From: Candidatus Poribacteria bacterium
GTDB taxonomy: Bacteria; Poribacteria; WGA-4E; WGA-3G
Assembly (NCBI GenBank): GCA_009841255.1
Contig: VXMD01000026.1
Location: forward strand, 178,869 to 242,868
Direction of reading: 5' to 3'
DNA length: 64,000 bases
The translations under genes were made by a program, and so were the position numbers. Shown piece by piece: positions 53,268 through 61,272 of this stretch (the stretch's first letter is position 1; every line of letters starts with the position of its first letter). Below the pieces are notes generated by a model that was not told where the DNA came from, ran no database searches, and saw only the letters and a list, made by a program, of their open reading frames with translations.

Positions 53268-54332
53268 ATGCGAACCTTTTTCCATCCAACAGCGATATAT
53301 TCCATATCGATAGTGCTGATGATATGGCACACTTCAGAAGTTACGGCGGTTGAGAACTCTTTTGAGATTCGAGTGTTTGACGGTCAGGCAGAAGTGATGC
53401 AACCCTATAAGCTAATTTCTGGGAAGCAGTACCGACTTCAAGCAATCTCTACGGATAAGAAAGTGCTGGCAGCACAATGGTTTCTCGCTGGGAATTTGGG
53501 CAGAATTACAGCAGGTCATCGCCCAACGCTGACGGCTGTTTTTGTAGGGAAGGGAGATCTTATTTGTTGGGTGAACGGAATGGAACGACGCGTAGAATTA
53601 AGCGTTATTCCAGCAACGGGGGTCATCGGAAGCCGTGGTGGAACACTCAAAAGTCCAGCCGGCGTGGAAATCACGCTGCCCGAAAGTGCGCTCGCGATTG
53701 AACGACACATTGGGATAGAAGTCGTAGCATCGCCTGGGTTACCGCCAACAGCTCGGCAGTTTATTCGTGTCGTTCAGATCTCACCAGCACGGCTTGTTTT
53801 GAAGCGACCTGTGCAGCTTACCTTTCTCTTTGGAGGTGATGCGTTTCCAGATACAAAGCCACACCTCTATTTTTGGGAGGCATTTGGAAAAAAGTGGGTG
53901 CCCTTGCGCAGCCGCGTGAGCACTATTCAAGGGAGTGTGACTGCCTCTATTAACCACTTTGGTATTTATACATTAATGGTGCCTCTTCCTGCAGATTTGA
54001 AACGCACCGATCAGTTGCAGATTCAGGATGTCAAGCTTTCGCCGCGTGTATTTTTCGCACCGGACAGGAATCGGCTAACAATCGCGTATCAACTCAACGC
54101 ACCGGATGCGATGCAAGCGTTTGTAACGATGGATATTTTCGATCTTCGGGGCAAACGGGTTCGGCGACTCCTTGAGAATGCGCCGCACTACATCGGTCCT
54201 CACATTGCGCAGTGGGATGGATTGACAGATGATGGAAGGCTCGTCCGAAACGGACGTTATTTTCTTATAATTCGCGCGAGGATGGGCTCACAGCGCACGG
54301 CATATCGGAAATTAATCGTGGTCTTTAAATAG
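53268..54332 (+). CDS. Secreted ZU5-like/FlgD-like protein
   Basis: 354 residues from the ATG at 53268; two earlier starts (53205, 53238) are possible and the Shine-Dalgarno is weak. A signal peptide (AIYSISIVLMIWHTSEVTAV) follows. IGSRGGTLKSPAGVEITLPESALA is a ZU5-type opening. FDLRGKRVRRLLENAPHYIG, WDGLTDDGRLVRNGRYFLII is the FlgD_ig/T9SS-type C-terminal beta domain, common in secreted proteins. Function unknown. Confidence 0.7.
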   Translation: MRTFFHPTAIYSISIVLMIWHTSEVTAVENSFEIRVFDGQAEVMQPYKLISGKQYRLQAISTDKKVLAAQWFLAGNLGRITAGHRPTLTAVFVGKGDLICWVNGMERRVELSVIPATGVIGSRGGTLKSPAGVEITLPESALAIERHIGIEVVASPGLPPTARQFIRVVQISPARLVLKRPVQLTFLFGGDAFPDTKPHLYFWEAFGKKWVPLRSRVSTIQGSVTASINHFGIYTLMVPLPADLKRTDQLQIQDVKLSPRVFFAPDRNRLTIAYQLNAPDAMQAFVTMDIFDLRGKRVRRLLENAPHYIGPHIAQWDGLTDDGRLVRNGRYFLIIRARMGSQRTAYRKLIVVFK

Positions 54333-54344
54333 TTGATAATCCGT

Positions 54345-55208
54345 CTATTCCGATGAAAACAATTTTTCAATCTCTACCGACAACTCCTTCTTCTTGAGCG
54401 TTGAGAGCCTTTGAAACGCTCCGTCTGTCAGTTTTTCAAAAAGTCGATCGATCTCTGCATACAATTCGGATGTATCCTCTGTCATTCCCATATCAGTGGG
54501 AGTATCCAAGTCGACAGCATACGCGTTTCCGTAATGGTCAACAATCTGAACGATGCCGCGTTTCGCGCCTTCTGGCCATGTGAATGAACCATCTGCCTCA
54601 AAGATCCAGTGGTCACCATCAACCGTTCCAGGACCAGACGCGACGCCGAAACGCATCGTTGGGAGGTTTTGTCTCGGACGAAACGGAAGGTCTTTGACTT
54701 CTTGAATATATATCTCAACGCTGTTTTTGGTGAGACGTTTTTCGAGTGCGTCAAGATGCGATATTATAGATTTTCTGCTACCGGCGGGCAAATCTGCTAA
54801 CTTGGTTTTTGAAATCAGTGCGAGGATACTGAAATACCGTATATATGGCTCAACATCCGCGTCGGCAGGAAGAGACCCATGACCCATAAACAGCAATTCA
54901 GGATTGTCCCGATGTAAGGTCATGCTATGCGCTCGCAATTGAAGGCTTTCGCGTTTAGGCAGCGTGTGTTTTTTCGCGACAGAAGCCTCAACGTCTATAA
55001 TCGTATCGGTGAATTCGGAAAAACGTTTTTGCTCTTCTGGGGTGAGTCTTCCTGAATATTCGTAGAAAGGTGCGAAAAGTTCTCGTGTTTTTGCGTAGGT
55101 GGCTTGACGTTGCGTATGCCAATAGAAGAGCCCTACACACAAAATCACAATGCCGAGCACACCTATCAAGACGAACCGTTTCTTGCGCAAGGATATATTA
55201 CCTCCCAT
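54345..55208 (-). CDS. Single-pass membrane-anchored protein, unknown
   Basis: 287 residues. One N-terminal anchor (FVLIGVLGIVILCVGLFYW). The rest is soluble and helical, with MRFGVASGPGTVDGDHWIFEADGSFTWPEGAKRGIVQ as a compact beta region. No family recognised. Promoter at 55393-55421 gives a leader of nearly 180 bases with a GTGAAGATTCTTCAC palindrome. Confidence 0.6.
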   Translation of the reverse strand: MGGNISLRKKRFVLIGVLGIVILCVGLFYWHTQRQATYAKTRELFAPFYEYSGRLTPEEQKRFSEFTDTIIDVEASVAKKHTLPKRESLQLRAHSMTLHRDNPELLFMGHGSLPADADVEPYIRYFSILALISKTKLADLPAGSRKSIISHLDALEKRLTKNSVEIYIQEVKDLPFRPRQNLPTMRFGVASGPGTVDGDHWIFEADGSFTWPEGAKRGIVQIVDHYGNAYAVDLDTPTDMGMTEDTSELYAEIDRLFEKLTDGAFQRLSTLKKKELSVEIEKLFSSE

Positions 55209-55424
55209 GGAATGAATGCGTCCAACTTTCCGTATTATAACCCAAGTTGCTACTTACACGATTTTAAACGTGCAATCCCCGTTTTTCAGTGAAGATTCTT
55301 CACGATTTGAGCATTTTCGTAGCGTAAATTTTCAGTTTGCGCGTGGCTATGCACAATCTAAAAGATTATGCTACAAACTGGCAACTTAGGTTATTATACC
55401 TTTTTCTTTCGGTTTTGTCAAAGC
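55209..55424. promoter_or_regulatory. Leader region with promoter and palindrome
   Basis: Minus-strand TTGACA, 17 bases, TATAAT at 55393-55421, overlapping the end of the barrel gene. Within the leader, GTGAAGATTCTTCAC (about 55292-55306) is a perfect inverted repeat with one central base, a possible operator. Confidence 0.6.
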
Positions 55425-56687
55425 TCAGAAATAGACACGGAATGAAGAAAAGAAAAGGTTCGGATAGCTACCAAATTCCGATTGCAATTGCGTAGAATCG
55501 CCGTTCTTTGGTCGCTTTCCGAGGCTGATGAAACCGCCGACAGAGAGATGAATATCCTCTGCGACATTGTATGCGATCTGTGGTGCGATCCAGGTCGATG
55601 GATCGGATAGATTGAACAACATTTGACCGCTGAAACTGATGAGTGGCGTGAGTTGATGGGTGACACCGGGCGCGAGATAGTGGATACCCAGCAAGTAAAC
55701 CCCACCATGCGTATAGGCAGGTTTCTCTAAATTGGTAAGGAAATTTTCGGGGTTCTGCACCCCTGCTCCATTGAAATGGTATTCGATGAAGGCATACGTC
55801 TCGCCACCGAAGCTATAGTCGAAACCGACGGAGGTCCGAAGATAGTTCTTCCATGCATCCGAGTTGTCATCGAATGGTTCGGTGAATACATGAGCCGTTT
55901 CCAACCAAAATCCCGCACCCCCTATACCGCGTGCTATATCAAAGCCGACAAGCAGATCCCTTTGAAATTCCAATAATAGAATTGAAAAATCTGTTTCTAC
56001 AGCGTTCAATTGTGTTCGGAGAAAGACCGCACTTTTATCAAAATTGAATGCGTCCCCGAAAATGTATCCCGTATCTACTTCCCCCATGACACCTATAGGA
56101 ATACGAACCCGAATTGTATCTACACCCACACGGTCTTCCGTATCCAGTTGATCGTAGGTGTAAGGCGCGATGATGTCGGTTGGATTGATGATCCGGGCAC
56201 TGCCCCACGCGATGGCGTCTCGACCGATGGAGAAATCCGCAAAATCTGTGCTGAACTGAACGGAAGCACGATCGAGGTTATGGTAGATGCCGACACTACC
56301 GACGGATTCATCTGTCCTGGGGTAAATCGGTGAGTCAAGATCGGCAACGCGGTAACGGGATGAAGCGATACCAACGGCGATCGGAGACTGAGAAAAGAGC
56401 AAAGGGTCTTGAACCCGCGGCGTAAAGTCGTAGGCGAAGTCATAAGAAAGTGAATCTGTTGGGGCGTAAGAGAGGTTGAAGCGCAGCCGATTGACTACAA
56501 CTCCTGTCAGCGGTGCGTCTGGGAAGGGTGAATTGAATACAGTGAAAAAATTTTTGTAATAACCGCCGACTCGAAATTCAGCATCGGCGATCCCAGAGAG
56601 GGGTCCTGTCATCAAACAGATGGTAAACACCACAATTCCTCTTAACTGACCACTGATAACTGACAACTGACAACTATTTCGTTTCAT
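55425..56687 (-). CDS. Outer-membrane beta-barrel/porin-like protein
   Basis: 420 residues. Signal peptide runs to about residue 36 (GIVVFTICLMTGPLSGIADA). FRVGGYYKNFFTVFNSPFPDAPLTGVVVNRLRFNLSYAPTD, FSIGRDAIAWGSARIINPTDI and strands ending in Phe (FRVYF) are porin-like, similar to DUF1302-type or alginate-export barrels. Residues 4-16 (NSCQLSVISGQLR) are encoded by a CAGTTATCAG-type repeat. It overlaps the ABC ATPase end by 14 bases and closes the operon 61098-55425. Confidence 0.75.
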   Translation of the reverse strand: MKRNSCQLSVISGQLRGIVVFTICLMTGPLSGIADAEFRVGGYYKNFFTVFNSPFPDAPLTGVVVNRLRFNLSYAPTDSLSYDFAYDFTPRVQDPLLFSQSPIAVGIASSRYRVADLDSPIYPRTDESVGSVGIYHNLDRASVQFSTDFADFSIGRDAIAWGSARIINPTDIIAPYTYDQLDTEDRVGVDTIRVRIPIGVMGEVDTGYIFGDAFNFDKSAVFLRTQLNAVETDFSILLLEFQRDLLVGFDIARGIGGAGFWLETAHVFTEPFDDNSDAWKNYLRTSVGFDYSFGGETYAFIEYHFNGAGVQNPENFLTNLEKPAYTHGGVYLLGIHYLAPGVTHQLTPLISFSGQMLFNLSDPSTWIAPQIAYNVAEDIHLSVGGFISLGKRPKNGDSTQLQSEFGSYPNLFFSSFRVYF

Positions 56688-57366
56688 CGCTGTCTATTTG
56701 CCCGTCGCGAAGCGTAATTAGACGTTGGGCACTCTCCATCACCATTGGATCATGGGTTGAGAAGATGAACGTCATACCGGTTTCCGCGTTAAGGCGATGC
56801 ATCATCTCAAGCAGATCGGCACCCGTTTTCGAGTCGAGGTTTGCGGTCGGCTCATCGGCGAGGATAATTGTAGGTTCAGATACCATAGCACGCGCAATAG
56901 CGACGCGTTGCTGCTGTCCGCCTGAAAGTTGCGTCGGCATCCGGTCGGCAACTCCCTCTAATCCGACTGACGTGAGCATTGCGATAACCCGCTCATGCCG
57001 CTCTGCTTTCGGGACACCCGCCAGGAGCATGATGTACTCAACGTTTTCTTCAACCGATAGCACAGGAATCAGGTTGTAAGCCTGAAAGATGAACCCGATA
57101 TTATCCCGTCGAAAGTCAGAGAGTTCGTTGCCACTCATCTCTGATAACACCTTGCCGGCAAGCCACACTTTCCCTTCTGTGGGACTGTCCAGCCCAGAGA
57201 TAATGTTGAGAAAGGTTGTTTTGCCTGAACCAGAGGGACCCACCAGTGCCGTGAATTCTCCCGATTGGATGGTTAAATCAACGCCGTTAAGGGCGTTAAC
57301 GGGAATTCCATCCGCTGCATACACCTTTGTCACACCTTCTGTGACGATAACATCTGTCTTCTGCAT
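56674..57366 (-). CDS. LolD/MacB-like ABC transporter ATPase
   Basis: 230 residues. Walker A GPSGSGKTT, signature LSGGQQQRVAIARAM, Walker B IILADEPTANLD and a HDPMVM switch. The MacB/LolD/FtsE group by the FDRRDNIGFIFQAYNLIPVLSVEENVEYIMLL-like Q-loop. Powers the two FtsX-type permeases in the same operon. A CCGCAAGGAATAATTAAAAA element ends on its ATG (57367-57385). Confidence 0.9.
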   Translation of the reverse strand: MQKTDVIVTEGVTKVYAADGIPVNALNGVDLTIQSGEFTALVGPSGSGKTTFLNIISGLDSPTEGKVWLAGKVLSEMSGNELSDFRRDNIGFIFQAYNLIPVLSVEENVEYIMLLAGVPKAERHERVIAMLTSVGLEGVADRMPTQLSGGQQQRVAIARAMVSEPTIILADEPTANLDSKTGADLLEMMHRLNAETGMTFIFSTHDPMVMESAQRLITLRDGQIDSDETK

Positions 57367-57636
57367 TTTTTAATTATTCCTTGCGGTTCGGTCAGGGGGG
57401 TTTGATACATAAAGTGTCTTTCCGTATATCCGTTCTCCATTTCATTACGAACTATGTGCTCTGGTTTACCCAAGACAGCAGCCTGCAACAATACGCAGAA
57501 ATACGCAGAAATACGCAGAAATGCCCAAGCAAAGACCCCTATCAAAAACCCCAAGCAAAAACACGCAGGCGAATTTGATAAACGTGCTTCAAAGTTCAAA
57601 CGCATGTTATTATTCCGCAAGGTAAAATTAAAAGCT
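57367..57636. repeat. Two leader-type elements back to back and GAAACGCCCAAG-type repeats
   Basis: 57367-57385 (minus) sits on the ATPase start; 57614-57634 (plus), CCGCAAGGTAAAATTAAAAG, covers the stop codon of the permease (57628). Between them: three tandem ATACGCAGAA units (57491-57520) and GCAGAAATGCCCAAGCAAAGACC. The intervening DNA is otherwise non-coding. Confidence 0.7.
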
Positions 57637-58851
57637 TCGGCGCAGTGCGTCTACGGGCGCCATTTTCGCGACGTGCCGAGCCGGATACAGCCCGGCAATG
57701 AGGGTAAAAATGAAAACCCATATAGGATAAATGATGAACTGCTGAACCTCCAGGACCGGATAGATGAACTCCTGCATTGTCACGCCCATCATTTCAATGC
57801 CGGTATAATCGATACCGACATATGCGAGGACACCTGTCAGAACGAAGCCGAGTATGGTTCCCAGTCCAATACTTACGATCGCCAAGGCACCCGCCTCAAA
57901 TAAGATAACACGCGCCATCCCGAAGGGACGGGTTCCCACGGCACGTAACACACCAAACTCAAACATCCGTTCATACAACGACATGAAAAGTGTGTTGATG
58001 ATTCCGAAGACAACCACGCCAAACAGTATAACGCCCATGATATATTTACTGTATTTTGTCATTTCTAACACGACGGTCAATTGCGACATCAGTTCCGTCC
58101 AGCTTAACACTTCATTGCCGTGCTGGGAATAGGTATCCCAAAATGGGAGTGTCGTCTCCTGAGAGTAGGCGATGGAGGTAAATTTAATCGCGATTTCATG
58201 GACATCCTTACCGATAGCAAGCATCTCTTGCGCTTTTTCGAGCCGGACGAACGCCATACCGCTATTCATCGCTGCGTCGGCAAAGTGATAGATACCCGAA
58301 ATACGGAACATCTCTTGTGAGAGTTCTCCGCTTTCGGCTTGTGCTACCGTCACGACCACGCGATCCCCAAGTCCGATTTCTAAGATTTCAGCGAGTTTTG
58401 CACCGATGACAATATCGCGGCTATTATCCCCTTCAAAGTAAGCACCCTCTGTTATCGCATCATCAATCAAGGACAAGAATTTCTCTGTCGGCGGATGGAC
58501 GCCGACGAGGCTAATCGCGCTGACATTCGCTGGGGATGTGATCATACTCGAAGCAAGTGTCCGTTGCGTAAAATGCGCAACAATCTCTTCTTTAGCGAGG
58601 CTTTCAGTCACCGAACCGAGTGCCTGAACTGTCAATGATACCTCTTGCGCGTCTCGAAAACCTTCCCGATGGATCTGCGCATCCCCGAGGAAAGAGGCGG
58701 TTGCTGTTCGTATCATCGTCTCTTCCATCCCTATCATGAAGGCATCAATAAAAATTAAAGCCGTCAGACCGATACCGATCGCTGTCGCGGCGATGAGGGT
58801 GCGACGTTTATTCCGAAAGATATTTCGCCATGCAAGCTTTACTAAAATCAT
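57628..58851 (-). CDS. FtsX/MacB-type ABC permease 1
   Basis: 407 residues. N-terminal membrane segment (RTLIAATAIGIGLTALIFIDAF), a large periplasmic domain (MacB_PCD) and three C-terminal membrane segments (YIMGVILFGVVVFGIINTLFMSL, VILFEAGALAIVSIGLGTILGFVLTGV). GVLRAVGTRPFGM is the typical FtsX motif before the last helices. A doubled CCGCAAGG leader lies just before its ATG. Works with the ATPase downstream. Confidence 0.85.
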   Translation of the reverse strand: MILVKLAWRNIFRNKRRTLIAATAIGIGLTALIFIDAFMIGMEETMIRTATASFLGDAQIHREGFRDAQEVSLTVQALGSVTESLAKEEIVAHFTQRTLASSMITSPANVSAISLVGVHPPTEKFLSLIDDAITEGAYFEGDNSRDIVIGAKLAEILEIGLGDRVVVTVAQAESGELSQEMFRISGIYHFADAAMNSGMAFVRLEKAQEMLAIGKDVHEIAIKFTSIAYSQETTLPFWDTYSQHGNEVLSWTELMSQLTVVLEMTKYSKYIMGVILFGVVVFGIINTLFMSLYERMFEFGVLRAVGTRPFGMARVILFEAGALAIVSIGLGTILGFVLTGVLAYVGIDYTGIEMMGVTMQEFIYPVLEVQQFIIYPIWVFIFTLIAGLYPARHVAKMAPVDALRRSF

Positions 58852-58960
58852 GTTTTAATTTTACCTTGCGGATTTTTAATTTTACCTTGCGGAGGAACGA
58901 CGTAGCTTGAAACTTTGATGCGGCATTTTCACGAGTCGCCCGCTCCGTTGTTGCGGGCTT
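58852..58960 (-). repeat. Doubled leader-type element upstream of permease 1
   Basis: CCGCAAGGTAAAATTAAAA occurs twice in tandem (58853-58871 and 58875-58891), the first directly against the ATG at 58851. AGCCCGCAACAACGGAGCG lies further upstream. Confidence 0.7.
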
Positions 58961-59045
58961 GGTTTCTGGTGTCAATTCGGTCATCGGTTATCAAGAAAAG
59001 AAAGTGCTCTTTCCGACAACTGATAATTGATAATTGACAACTATC

Positions 59046-60260
59046 TTAGTGTGTCCGCATCGCGTGTGTGGGCAGAATTCGAGCGGCTTTTATCGCAGGA
59101 AACAGACTGACAATCGCTGCTGATAGCATAACGGTGAAAGCTGGAACAATAAGACATCGGGCGTTGACTTCAGCATATAACGTCTCGAATTTCATACCTC
59201 CGAAGCTAATTGGCTCGGGATATGTAATGCCGTATATAGATAGCAAGTAATTGGCGAAAACCCCAAGGAGCACACCAACTGCGATACTACCGATAGCGAT
59301 GATAATCACTTCGCAGATGACCAGCCAGAAGATTTGCGACGGCTTCGTCCCGACTGCCTTCAGCACGCCGTATTCCCGTGTCCGCTCCAGCACTGACATC
59401 AGCACTGTGTTAAGAACCCCAATTGCCACAATGAGCATAATCACCCAGCGTGCAATCGCGTCTCCCTGCTGATCGGCTTTCATGGCGCGATAAAAGGATT
59501 TCGCGACCACTTGCCACGGTGCGACATCAAGCCTCGAATCGTTAAGACTCACTTCGATTGCGTTCCTAACTTTATCCACCTGATTGATATTTGAAACAAT
59601 TACAACAATTTCGTGGACGCGTCCCTCAAGCACAAACAATTCCTGTGCATCGTCGATATGTAGATAACACGCCACTCGGTCTGTCATGTCGTCTCCGCTC
59701 TCTGCGATACCAACGATTTTATACACATCATTTGCGATTGAACCGTCCGCACCCTGCGAAAAAATCACAATCTCGCTACCGACCTTCGCAGAAAGAATCT
59801 TCGCCAAACCCTTTCCAATAACCGCTTCATGCGCAGCGATTTCCGCTAACGCCTTACCTTCAATCACCTTTTTGTCAAATCGGGTCGCTTGGGTCTCCCG
59901 CGCCACATCAATACCAATAATTTGGACACCCGTGCTCTTTTCACCGACCGAGCCGAGTCCGGCGGCATACATTCTCGGGGTCCACGCGTCAACACCCGCA
60001 GTCCCCTGAATCGTCTCACCCATAGTGGCATAACCATCAATCGTCTCGTAGAGCGACGGCTTATCAAGATACCCTTCGCGATGCACCTGAATATGTCCGG
60101 TGCGATTTCGTGTGAACATCTCAATCATACCGCCATACGCTCCATCGGACAAACCGATGGTTATCGACAAGAGCGTAAAACCGACAATCATTGCGAGTCC
60201 GGTCAGGATTGTCCGCCGCTTTTGGCGGAAGGTGTTACGAAACGCAATTTTGAGTATCAT
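59046..60260 (-). CDS. FtsX/MacB-type ABC permease 2
   Basis: 404 residues. Same plan as permease 1: TGLAMIVGFTLLSITIGL, a periplasmic domain, MLIVAIGVLNTVLMSVLERTREYGVLKAVGTKPSQIFWLVI and two more membrane segments. Two FtsX subunits suggest a heterodimer like LolCE. Follows the LolA-like gene by about 45 bases with a REP hairpin in between. Confidence 0.85.
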   Translation of the reverse strand: MILKIAFRNTFRQKRRTILTGLAMIVGFTLLSITIGLSDGAYGGMIEMFTRNRTGHIQVHREGYLDKPSLYETIDGYATMGETIQGTAGVDAWTPRMYAAGLGSVGEKSTGVQIIGIDVARETQATRFDKKVIEGKALAEIAAHEAVIGKGLAKILSAKVGSEIVIFSQGADGSIANDVYKIVGIAESGDDMTDRVACYLHIDDAQELFVLEGRVHEIVVIVSNINQVDKVRNAIEVSLNDSRLDVAPWQVVAKSFYRAMKADQQGDAIARWVIMLIVAIGVLNTVLMSVLERTREYGVLKAVGTKPSQIFWLVICEVIIIAIGSIAVGVLLGVFANYLLSIYGITYPEPISFGGMKFETLYAEVNARCLIVPAFTVMLSAAIVSLFPAIKAARILPTHAMRTH

Positions 60261-60300
60261 AGTAGTAGGCTAAAAGTAGTAAGCACGCGCCGCGTGCCGT
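60261..60300 (+). repeat. REP hairpin between permease 2 and the LolA-like gene
   Basis: GTAGTAAG then stem GCACGC/GCGTGC and CGT at 60276-60300, preceded by a partial GTAGTAGG. Confidence 0.65.
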
Positions 60301-60303
60301 AAC

Positions 60304-61098
60304 CTATCTTCTTCTTTGAAGATTTCGACGCGTGAAAATTTTAGCGTCTATATCTGCGTCGAAAGTAGCATTCATCCATCGCACAACCGTTTTGTGTCCC
60401 TCTTTGTTTTGAGGAATCATCTCCATCACAGAAGGCGCGATTTTATCACCAAAGGTTTTAATCTCTTTGAAATTCATCACCCGCATCAGGTTCCCTTTTT
60501 CGTCATAGAACCGCTGCCACACGGGTAGATAATCACTGGATTGCACGGCAGCAACAATCTTTCCCCAAACGATCGGAGAGTCTTCTTTCGGCATGAGTTG
60601 GACATAGATATGGTCGGGAGATGCATCTTCAAGCGTAACGAACTGATAGGTATAATCGTCGAGCATTGAGGATTCCCTGACCAAGTCGTCATTCGTGAAG
60701 TCGGAACCCATCCACGATCCCATCATCATTGAGGGTGGAATCTTCATCACCTTATTGGTTTTCGGCAGATAGTTCCACATCTCATTGCCGATACGGAGTG
60801 TTGCGACACCTTGTTCCTTTTTCGGTGCCGTGATTCGGATAAACGTTTTATCCATTCCCTGTGACCAAACGTTCATCGCGAGCGTGCGTTCCCAATGCGG
60901 CGTGACAATGTGCATTTCCATCTCAGCTTGGCTGGTATCGCTACGATAGAGTTGGTCTATCTTTTTGACGATGGTTTCGACATCGGGCGTGGGTTCTTGG
61001 GCTGGCGAGAGGACGCAAAAGAGGAGCGTTGAGAGAAGAAAGGCGTAGGTCATCAAGTTCCGTGCGGCTACCGATATCCCATTTTGAAATTTTACCAT
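60304..61098 (-). CDS. LolA-like outer-membrane lipoprotein/lipid carrier
   Basis: 264 residues from the ATG at 61098 behind GGATAACGGA. Signal peptide LMTYAFLLSTLLFCVLSPAQ. KIDQLYRSDTSQAEMEMHIVTP, RTLAMNVWSQGMDKTFIRITAPKKEQGVATLRIGNEMWNYLPKTNKVMKIPPSMMMGSWMGSDFTNDDL is the pattern of LolA-like outer-membrane lipoprotein-sorting proteins. First gene of the operon with two permeases, an ATPase and a barrel, so it probably carries lipids or lipoproteins to the barrel. Confidence 0.85.
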   Translation of the reverse strand: MVKFQNGISVAARNLMTYAFLLSTLLFCVLSPAQEPTPDVETIVKKIDQLYRSDTSQAEMEMHIVTPHWERTLAMNVWSQGMDKTFIRITAPKKEQGVATLRIGNEMWNYLPKTNKVMKIPPSMMMGSWMGSDFTNDDLVRESSMLDDYTYQFVTLEDASPDHIYVQLMPKEDSPIVWGKIVAAVQSSDYLPVWQRFYDEKGNLMRVMNFKEIKTFGDKIAPSVMEMIPQNKEGHKTVVRWMNATFDADIDAKIFTRRNLQRRR

Positions 61099-61170
61099 TT
61101 TTCCGTTATCCTTTTCGCTTTTTAGTTTTATGATGATGGGAAACATGGCAATTTGTACTTGCTATTTTTT

Positions 61171-61199
61171 ATTATAACGCAGTGCCCCTTAGAAAGCAA
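61171..61199 (-). promoter_or_regulatory. Promoter for the LolA-ABC-barrel operon
   Basis: Minus-strand TTGCTT, 17 bases, TATAAT, about 70 bases before the start at 61098. Confidence 0.6.
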
Positions 61200-61211
61200 G
61201 ACGATTAACAC

Positions 61212-61240
61212 TTGCAGTTTTGCGAAAAATCGTGTAGACT
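61212..61240 (+). promoter_or_regulatory. Promoter for the type IIG RM gene
   Basis: TTGCAG, 17 bases, TAGACT, about 32 bases before the ATG at 61273. Confidence 0.45.
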
Positions 61241-61272
61241 AAACAGATATAACCCTGAAGGGAAAACGGACG

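Noticed and set aside
57491..57520. Three tandem ATACGCAGAA units as a possible iteron origin or CRISPR
   Set aside because: Only three short units inside a wider dispersed repeat; the same words occur at 3791-3815.
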